A stretch of DNA of 64,000 bases from Cryoendolithus antarcticus (taxonomy: Eukaryota > Ascomycota > Dothideomycetes > Cladosporiales > Cladosporiaceae), in NCBI GenBank assembly GCA_002077065.1, contig NAJO01000057.1:1-64000 (forward strand), given 5' to 3'. The translations under genes were made by a program, and so were the position numbers. Below, piece by piece: positions 55,512 through 64,000 of the stretch. Position 1 is the stretch's first letter, and the number at the start of each line of letters is the position of its first letter. The notes under the pieces are model-generated. The model worked only from the letters and a program-made list of their open reading frames with translations, was not told the origin of the DNA and made no database searches.

Positions 55512-58500
55512 TCAAACTCCCCGGAACAGTCTTACAACCAAGAACCAACACGCACCAATGAACCGGATAGCACTCAGCACTGCGACTGAGTATAGCACCA
55601 CAGCCATGTAAATCGTTGCCCTCTGATCCGCTACGGCATCCTCGTCAAGCTGCTGGCTCCCTCCGATATTGACCCGGTTAACGCCACCCGCGTTCAGCAC
55701 CACCGCCGCAAGCGCCAAGTTGCAGAACATCCACGCCAGTACCACAGCGCTGCGGAAACCCTTGTAGTAATCCTCGTGCTTCAGCTCCGGCGTAATGACC
55801 TTCTTCGGCGTGACGTACTTGCTCGAGAACGCCCGTAGTTCGTTCTCATATTGGCTATTCAGATCCGCATCATCCGTCGGAATAGCCACGTCCACCTTCC
55901 CACCCGGCTTCAGCGTCGCAGTCGGCAGCTTCTCCGGCTTGTCGTCACCCTTGGTTCCCCACGTGATATCGTGCGTATTGCAGAAGGCGTACACGTTCAG
56001 GATGTTGATGTACGTTGGCGTGAGAAGGAGGTACTGCAGGAAGCAGGTGAACATGTGCCAAGGGTCGAAGAACAGGAAGGAGGCGACGAAGTAAAGCACC
56101 CAGGTTGAGGCCATGGAGATGATGAGCGTGAAGAAGATTTTGTTCGTGAAGAGGAGGGCGAAGCTGAAGCCGCCCTCTTTGACTTGTTCTTGAACGGAAC
56201 GGACGGTTATGAAGACCGAGGCGAAGAGTAGGTAGCTGGGAGTGTTATTAGTGGGAACAATCTGAAAGTAGAGAGATCGGACATACCACATGATGATCGC
56301 CCAGAAGTAGACTTGGGTCAGGTAGTAGCGGTTGTTTCCTTGAGGTCTATTGCCGAGCGCGAGCACGAAGCAAGTCATTAGAACGGCGAGGTAGACCCAC
56401 TCGAAGAGCACGCCGAGGATCAAGCCTGCTGTGCCGAGTAGTATGGGTTGTGACAATGATGTCGTGAGGATTTTGAAGACGAGAAAGAAGTTGCCCTGGA
56501 ACATATGTGTCAGCGATGTCTTCGTGTAAAGCATGCAGTATCACTTACGATAGCGAACCAAGCGAACAGCATATTGAATGCCTGATACGCAAATTCGATC
56601 AAGAACATGAACTTCCTGATGGCCGAGTGATGTGATCTCCCGATCTCGTAGAAGTGCGCGAGCGCATATACAGCAGCAAAGAATGATCCGTTCAGCCATC
56701 TTCGTCGCTGCAGAATGAAGTCTGCCATCTCAGTCGGCACGTCCGTCTCACCAGTAGCAGACTTGACATACTGCAAGATCCAAGAGCAGTTGCGCTTGCT
56801 GACTAGCTCGAAACATAGGATGCGATCCTCAGCAAGATACATATTAGCCGTGAAGATGCCAGCATTGGCGCCGTGCATCTTCTCGCCTGCGAAATACTTC
56901 TCAAGAGGTCCTTGTCCGGCTTTGTCGTTCTGCAGAGCGATGTAGCGGTACGCTGAGAACGCACCTGGGAGAACCGAGATGAAGCCGAATGCACTCTCAA
57001 GAGGCTTGTCCAAAATGTTGCTCATCTTGTACTCAAAATTCTGTGCTGCGACCAGTGGATTGATCAAGTTGCGTCCGCCTGACAACATGGCTTTGATCTC
57101 GCCACAAGCACCTGCGCACATGGGCTCGCGATCGAAAGCCTTCCAGAGTTGGTAGATGCTGTCTTTGCCAGGTCGCGTTCCGGCATCGATCAGTACGCAG
57201 ATGTTAGGCTCCAATACCTCTCCGAATGCTTGGAAGAACCATCTGTGCGAATTGATCTTTTTCTGATTCTTCTCTTTCAGGCAGAAGAGCACTTGCATAG
57301 GTGTATTGCCTTTCTTAACCTGCACCACGCCCTTCTCAATCTTGAGGTTCATCTGCGTGGTATATTCGTAGATATGGGCGGTCACATCCTCACCATTCAC
57401 TTGCTGCTTTGCGATTCCGTCCTGATAGACGCCCATCGCTGCCAAGACAGCTCGAGTTCGCGGGTTGATCTTTGCACGTCCGTCCGAGACAATGCATACG
57501 ACGATCTTCTTCCACGCTTCCTTTCCCCATGTCTTTGAGCTCGTTCGCGAATTCATGAACTCGATGTTCTTGATCACACCCATCATGGTCCTCGCGAACA
57601 GCTCATCCTCTTCATTGTACATCGTCACAACGATGAAGAGCTCGGTATGCCTGGGCTTGGCGAACAGCCTTTGCCGTAATGTGAAGCGCTTGTCGTGGAA
57701 CTCGCTCGGGTCACACGTAGCGGCCGAGTATCGCATATGCGTAAACTCGTCTCGCTCCGGTGGCTGTGCGTGCTGGATCTGGTTCAACAACCTCGGTGGC
57801 ACTGGACAATCAAGCACTAAATTGCCGTTGAATAGCTGCACTTCCTTCACTGTCTTCCATCTCCGTATTGGCGCGTTCGCAGCAGGCGGAGGCGCATCGT
57901 TGTAGCCGCCTTCAAGATCGGGATGCATTCCATCAGCTGGCTGTATTTGATGTGGATCAGGCCCATATGAGGTGTCCGGCTGCAATATCGGCCTGTTGTC
58001 CACATCATCCTGCCAGTACTGATGGCCTGCATCTCCAGGCCGTGGCGTTTGCTCGCCATAGGTGGGATCATACGGCTCCTCACCATGCGGGTCGTGGAAG
58101 TACTCATCCGTTCGCTCGTGCTGCGGCGTCACCCCATAATCAGCCGTGCTGTGATGTGCAGCCTGCTCGTACGGGTTTGGCGTGTAGCCCATTCTGTGCA
58201 CATCCTCGTACGCCTCGCTGTGGCCAAATGTGCTTGGCATGCCTGCCACAGAGTATGTCGGCTGCGCTTCGAGTCTATCGCCTGGTGTGCCGGGGCCTGG
58301 CCCTGGGCCCATCGGTATCGAAAGAGGCTCATTGTAAGGTCGGTCATCGAGCTGATATGTCTGAAGGGGGGTGTGGTGGCGCTCGGGAGAGCGTCTTCGC
58401 GGGTCCATGAAGGGATTCGCTGCGCTGCCGTATTGATCCTCGTCGTCTTGTGGATGGCCGTAGCCGCCTGTGCGAGGGAAAGATGTTAGCTTTGGATGGA

Positions 58501-58686
58501 GTGGTGCGCCAGGTAGCTCGGTACATGAGGTGAAGTTGGGTCAGCCTGGCGTGGAATGCGCTGGTGGCAGGGATCGCATTCACTATCTCCTACTTGTGTA
58601 ACACGACCTGTCTCTCGCGCATCATCCCCTGCTACTCGACCTCTGAACACCGCGACTGCCCGACACTTACCATGATTGTAGCTCAT
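55512..58686 (-). CDS. Class I chitin synthase
   Basis: Exons 58686-58671 (16 nt), 58467-56549, 56495-56287 and 56235-55512 give 955 residues. The spliced start is [21 protein letters not shown] disordered Pro/Tyr-rich N-terminus (1-200) precedes the family-2 glycosyltransferase core: [64 protein letters not shown] and the catalytic QRRRW motif (about 592). Several membrane helices follow, and the C-terminus has three more (for example [18 protein letters not shown]). IYEYTTQ and [22 protein letters not shown] fit class I (Aspergillus ChsC-type) rather than class III. The enzyme makes cell-wall chitin at the plasma membrane from UDP-GlcNAc. Introns are 203, 53 and 51 nt; the last is stop-free and in frame. 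Confidence 0.93.
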
Positions 58687-61488
58687 CCTGCCGCCTCCAA
58701 CCCTTCGACGACGTCTCGCAGTTGTTCCAATAACGCCACTGCTTCCTACAGCGACTCTTCGGACCTCTTCCAACAAACTAGCCTTTTTCAGAGCTGCTAT
58801 TGCTGCTCAGTGCGACATTGATGTTTCAGGTCCGCCCTGTGTTTATGAGCGGATGTTGATCGCCAACTTTATTTCCGCCTGGGTCTACCTTGGCAACGGC
58901 GTCGACACAAGATCGATGGGGTTGGAAGGACGAAGGCTTTCAATGAGACGGTGATGTGATGGACGTCTGTAGGCGTGTGTTTGGATAGGAACTCGCCTCA
59001 CCCGCAAGGCTAGAATGGAGCTCAAAGATGCACCCGTCTGATCATGCACAGCCGCAGAACGCCTCACGATAGTACGACGCGTGTGATCGGCGTCAATTTC
59101 CTGGAGCTGCTGCCTCTCCAGTCGCATCTCCGGTAGGGAGGATGGCTCCCATAGTGCGCCTACAGTCGCCGGCGAAGGGTACCTCCATCATCCGCTAGAT
59201 ACCCATCGACGAAAGACTTTCAATACCCTTTCCGCGCAGTGCCAACACAGATTCCACCGATGATCTGCGACATCTGAAACACGGCAGTCTGTCCAATCAG
59301 CCTGCGCTGCGCCCCGCGGATCGTCAGCTCTCGGAATAGGTCAGATCCTCTGCCCAACAGCCCAGACGCTCAAGGACGCACCTGTTCTCCACGATCTGAA
59401 TGACAGGGCACGATGAGCTCGTAAGTGCTCAACGACACCGGATCAGCGGATTCATCGCCAAGGCGAAGCCGGCTCGAAGATGCTGTGCGCATACAGAGCC
59501 AGGACGCTGATTTACTACGGAGGAAAGCCCACGAGCATCAAATGCTTGTTTGCAAGACGTCTGACAGCTCTATCGACGATGCTTGATATGCATACGAGCT
59601 TACCCGAGATATGCATACAAAGAGATGGGACTTTCGGACATGTGCTGTTTGAAGAATTGCCCATACTCGCTGTACGGTATGCACATGTTCTGCTCGTTCG
59701 GCATACCGCGATCTCGATGCCCAATTTCGCGCTGCAGAAAATCAACACCCGCTGAGCTGCGACAGAATTATCTTGTAGAAGTGAACATGTTGCCAGCAGC
59801 TTTGGCAATATGTCGCTCGGTGATAGAGTAGACATTGATCGGAGAAACAGTGACGGTTGCAATTTATATCCCGATGATGGATGCCATACCATATGCAGCC
59901 TCGAACGTACGTTGGCGTTGGACATGCATCTAGTACTGATCTTCGGTGAAGCCCCGAGCACTTCCATTTCCTCTACGTGGCATGTTTGCATAGAGCAATC
60001 CAGCCACGCGATGTCAAATCCCACCACGACCACGTTGTCGCTTTCTCCGAACGGCACGTGGTCGATAGTACGCTCCGAAATCTAGACCACGATAGGATTA
60101 CGCCAAGCCTCTGCTGTTGTGCGCCGCAATGCATCTAGAAGTGAGCAAGAACCGCATGCCCACGTGCGTGTGGTCGGAATCGAGCAATCGTTAGCTTCGT
60201 TAGCTGCTTCGTGCCAGACGCCACTGGAGTAATCAGTGTGACTGCATGTGTTAGAACGTGATGGTTGTGAAGACATGGACATTTCAATTTGTGGCCCGGT
60301 ATCATATCCGGAAGCCGCAGCCGGCAAGGCGGGTAGGAGCGAGCTCTGATCGAGATCGCCACCAGTTCAAGCGGCCAGAGCACCGTGACCTGTACGAGTC
60401 TAGGGCCATCCCCTATGTGCGAGTCGTGCCCAAACCGAAGGTAATTGTAACCGCGAAAGTGACTCCGAGAGTACGAGTCTTGGGCGGACTGGCGATCGCG
60501 GACACGGTCTCGACTCTTCGCAAAGCGCATCTGCCTCAGCGACTTTCCTCCGAAAGCCGTAGGCTGAACGTCACTGCCGAGTCAGATCGACGATGCCGTT
60601 TTAAGCTTTGGGCAGGGCATCATGGCATTCTCGTGTCAGGGGCATGTCAAGGACCACAAGCGTGTTTCCTGAAATGCAGGGACGTGCAATAGCAAATGCG
60701 CTCTCGACGATGTGAGATACCCAGCCCGAGTGCACAGTACATTGGCTTCGGTCGCTCATATCGTATGCCGGCTCAGTGGGAGCATACGCCGAATGGAGCA
60801 CGCTGCGGAGATGCAGAACTCATGAAGCCGATGCAGCGGTACCTGCTTATGAGCGACAGCTTTCTGCCCGCAATCTGATGCGGCAGTCGGTTTCGCAGCG
60901 CTCCCCAAGAAACCCCTGTTTGCGAGCTGGGCGATGTGACGAGAGCCGTCTTGCGCACTACACTCGTTCAGCACCAGATCTGCGGCCCTTTAACGCAGAT
61001 CAATCGTCGTCCGTTTGAGATTCACGAAACGCCTCTATCGATTTATCGGACAGTTCCTCTTGGAGATTCCTCGGAGATATCGCCGAGCTTGTAGTATGTA
61101 AGGTCAGCCCGCTCGCGGTCCCCAGTCCGTACCGCCTGGGCCCCTGACTTGTGACTTGCATGATGGCACTGGTCACCTCCGCCAACCCCATCGCCGTTGG
61201 GCTCGGCTCTGGCTTAGAGCGAGCCTGGCTCGCTCCCGAGCAGCCGTATCGCCCTAGCGAGAAATTTTCTCCACACATTTTGGCGTTCGACGTGGCTGCA
61301 AGGTTCGTGCGTCGATCCATGCGGTGGACCTTCGTCTACACGCCTGCACGGGTACTCGCGTTGTTAAAGTGACGTGCCTACGAGCCTCGCCCTCATCTCA
61401 GCGGGCATGCATACGCTTGATAAGAGCTGCATGTCCTCGTCGCGTAGGCGCGAAGGGTGTCATTGGTCTTTTGCATCGCAACTCGCGA
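58687..61488. other. 2.8-kb gene-poor interval
   Basis: Upstream region of chitin synthase (-) and of the Zn2Cys6 locus (+). A 180-codon minus-strand frame (60057-59515) and overlapping plus-strand frames show no recognisable domain. No tRNA or repeat was found. Confidence 0.4.
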
Positions 61489-62289
61489 ATGTCTGCTGTC
61501 ATGAACATGGCTCAGGCTCATGATCAGGAGGGCTCTGGCAGTGCGGGAGGTAGTCAAGCGATGCCTTCGCCTTACAAGAGGGATTCGATGCCGAAACGTC
61601 AATAGATCGAAAGTGCTTGTAGTGCTTGTCGGAAGAGGAAGTCAAAGGTGTGTCACACACACAATCACGATCCCCATCAACTCCACTGACCCGATCATAG
61701 TGCGATGGCGTACGGTAGGCGAATCATGAAACTTCTCTGGCAACTATGTTTCGCGCTAACGCCACGCAGTCCATCATGCACAAGATGTCAAGCATTGAAT
61801 ACAACCTGCCAATATCAAGTCGAAGCAGGCGAGAGCCGCTGGTCGGCGCTGCGACGCAAGAATCACGACCTTGAGCGCGAGCGCGATAACTACCGGACGC
61901 TGCTGTCATTGATCCAGTCACGCCCCGAGGCAGAAGCGCAGGAGATCTACCGCCACATCCGCTCAAATCACCACGGTGGCGACATTGGTGCACTGATACA
62001 AGCCGTTCGTGAAGCTTCAATCTCGAAGGAGCCTTCTCCACTGACACGCATGGAGTCTGCTCCCCACCCGGCCACGACCCGCGGCGACATAGCCATGGTC
62101 AATCTTCCGCCACTGCGATCAGTTGTCGATATCCCGCCTACAGGAACAGTCCACGTAGGGGACTTCCTCACGCTGCAACAACGCAAAGGCAGCATCATGT
62201 CCGCTGGCTCCGGCCCCTACTCATCCCCTGGCACGTCGGACTCAAGAAGCTCAGTCTCGCCACAGGATATACATCGCGAATGGGTATGA
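61489..62289 (+). pseudogene. Zn2Cys6 transcription factor fragment with in-frame stop
   Basis: A frame from ATG 61489 (MSAVMNMAQAHDQEGSG...) leads through PYKRDSMPKRQ to a TAG at 61603-61605. Directly after the TAG, in the same frame, come IESACSACRKRKSK, the first half of a Zn2Cys6 cluster (to 61647). A 14-nt microexon (61701-61714) and an exon from 61770 complete it as CDGVR, then PSCTRCQALNTTC. A coiled-coil dimerisation helix follows (SRWSALRRKNHDLERERDNY). The frame ends REWV at 62289, and no fungal-specific transcription factor middle domain is recognisable downstream, where family members usually have several hundred more residues. A stop in the natural reading frame plus the missing C-terminal half suggests a decayed gene. 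An unusual upstream intron ending at CAATAG is the alternative. Confidence 0.7.
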
Positions 62290-64000
62290 GTGCCGAAATC
62301 TGAATTACGTCTACATCTCCAGGCACCGTGACTGGCTCACGTAACCTCTTACACGCCACCTTTGAGGATCCACTACCCACAGGTAGAGCGTCTACGCGCG
62401 CCGCGAGTCACACCAGGAATCCCGGCTTGAAGGTAAGCATCCAACGTTAGCCGCCAAACCCCTATCTCACACTGGCCAGTGACACGCCATGCATCTTATG
62501 GCAGTCTATCTCAACAGCTAGATCATACACGGCAGATCGTGGTCGATTAATCCACAGCAAGTGAGGTCTAGGAAGTTGCGGACTTTACTCCGTGATTGCT
62601 TGGCCGTGTCGAGCCACCTTTCTCACGCGGACCTAGGTGCGTCTATCGGACCTATCCCCACGGAGCACATCATCAACAAGGCTAGATCAAGGTTCTGCGC
62701 ATACCGGCTGGATTGTGGCAACGCGCTATGGCATGCACGCTATTTTAGTACTACACTGCTGTGCGGTCACCTGCCTGCGGAAGCTGTGGACGACGTTCAC
62801 GCCACCTGCAATCTCGAGGACCTTGTCTGACTTTCGGTCGATATCGCCGCCACCGCGCGAGCCACACTGTTTGAGCAGTGATGCATGTCACAACATATGG
62901 AGACGAAAACATCACGGAGCTAGGAACCCGAATCACAAATCGACTCACGGCTCCACTGTCAGTCAGGACACTCACCTAGCAGCTGCACGGCTAGGATTCC
63001 ATTTCCGGAATCCAGTCCTGCTATCAACCTACCCGTGCCAGATTTGCAGATGCTGATCTGCAAGCTCTCGGCTTACCGCGGCGTCGCCCGAGTCCCCGCC
63101 CGGCTCGTCAGGCTTCCGGAGCGCCTTGAATGCCTAGAGCGGGTACGTGAGCGGCGTTGAGTCCGGCACTTCGAAGGCTAGACCCGAAGGTATTCATCGA
63201 AACTGCCATGCATGCCTGCTGGCGTCCAGATCGCGGTAATAGCATGCGATATGGTGGACGACAGATTCTGGACAGTCATCGATAGGGAGCAAAGTCCGAA
63301 TTGCTGCGCGCTGCTACGCGTGGCGCGATGGTGGCACGGCGGGCTGCGTACGCGGGGCTGGTGGGCGCGGTGACTCATCGACGCAATTTGGTATGAACAG
63401 TAATACTGTGCTCATGGAGTACCGATCTTGCCTGCTTGCGGTTGGGATCTTCTACTGGGGAACGACGCAACTGGCATTCTCGATATGAGGCACTAGAGTT
63501 CATCTCGGCGCAATAACGGTCCATCATCACTCCGCCTTGACTTTCAGCAGGGCGCGAGGCTGCAATTTCCATCATGGTCGAAGAGGATGCACGCGGCTTG
63601 ATCAGAGCAATGGAAACGTGGAATTCATCTCCGGATTCCACTATACTCCTCCGATGGGTCACAGCCTGATGAAACTGACGACGCCAATTATGCCAAGACA
63701 GGACCTTACCGCAGTCTACTGATGCACTTGCAGCGATCACCACATGTAGCAACGTTAGGTCGAGAGAGGCCAATCGCATGGGAGGGAGATATCGCAATAG
63801 AAGCAAGTAATGATACACTCTAGCACTGCAGCTGCCGCCTTATACTGCTCCGAGGTATTAAGCATTCGCCAAGGTGAACCCTCAAGCAGTCTCAGCTGCA
63901 GTTTAGCGGCTCTCGCAGCTGAGTTGCATTGATTGCAACGCAACTCTTCAAACGCATCGCCAATGTTTGGGTATCTCTCGTCCATCGTCCTCATCTGCCC
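62290..64000. other. Terminal interval without recognised gene
   Basis: This may contain decayed 3' sequence of the Zn2Cys6 gene, but I could not align any domain to it. Short frames on both strands are not supported. Confidence 0.35.

Noticed and set aside
59515..60057. A 180-codon minus-strand frame
   Set aside because: No domain or splice partner, with open frames on the opposite strand over the same bases. It could be chance.
1..64000. tRNA, rRNA, CRISPR or intact transposon genes
   Set aside because: I looked for tRNA T-arm patterns, long terminal repeats and transposase or reverse-transcriptase motifs and found none I could support. A covariance-model scan could still find small RNAs.

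Overview
The window is nuclear DNA of a filamentous ascomycete, most likely a dothideomycete (Capnodiales/Mycosphaerellales type). The evidence is short spliceosomal introns (mostly 49-80 nt, GTRNGT...YAG), a class I chitin synthase, a velvet-domain protein, a fungal ATF/CREB bZIP factor with its N-terminal fungal motifs, and fungal Zn2Cys6 and secreted-protein genes. Nothing looks bacterial, viral or plasmid-like. I cannot name the species. Gene models were spliced by eye from reading-frame continuity and splice sites, so exon ends are predictions.

Layout. 1-8.1 kb: the 3' end of a charged protein gene (+), a ZNFX1-like SF1 helicase (-), and SAGA subunit Spt8 (+). 8.1-11.35 kb: no gene seen. 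11.35-15.95 kb: a velvet-domain protein (+), a GNAT acetyltransferase (+) and a BTB/POZ protein (-). 18.4-26.4 kb: Doa1/PLAA (+), a secreted Ser/Thr/Pro-rich protein (+), and a divergent pair of SRAP abasic-site protein (-) and Mgr3-like mitochondrial TPR protein (+). 27-32 kb: an unrecognised 178-aa four-exon gene (-), and a divergent pair of proteasome alpha1 (-) and a WKF-domain nucleolar-type protein (+). 33-39 kb: an isochorismatase-AlkB fusion (-) and an Atf1-type bZIP factor (-). 42.2-51.1 kb: a Cti6-like PHD protein (+), an eleven-knuckle CCHC protein (+) and an ISWI remodeller (+). 53.4-58.7 kb: a DUF3455 secreted protein (+), 5-hydroxyisourate hydrolase (+) and class I chitin synthase (-). 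61.5-62.3 kb: a Zn2Cys6 factor fragment with an in-frame stop. Gene-poor stretches of 1-3 kb lie between these blocks.

There is no obvious metabolic cluster. Most genes are housekeeping: chromatin and transcription (Spt8, Cti6, ISWI, bZIP, velvet), protein turnover (Doa1, proteasome alpha1, Mgr3-like) and nucleic-acid repair or handling (SRAP, AlkB fusion, ZNFX1-like helicase, CCHC protein). The most unusual items are the isochorismatase-AlkB fusion with serine at the hydrolase nucleophile position, paired introns at identical places in different zinc knuckles, stop-free introns of length 3n in the bZIP and chitin synthase genes, very small exons (7-16 nt) in four loci, and the interrupted Zn2Cys6 gene.
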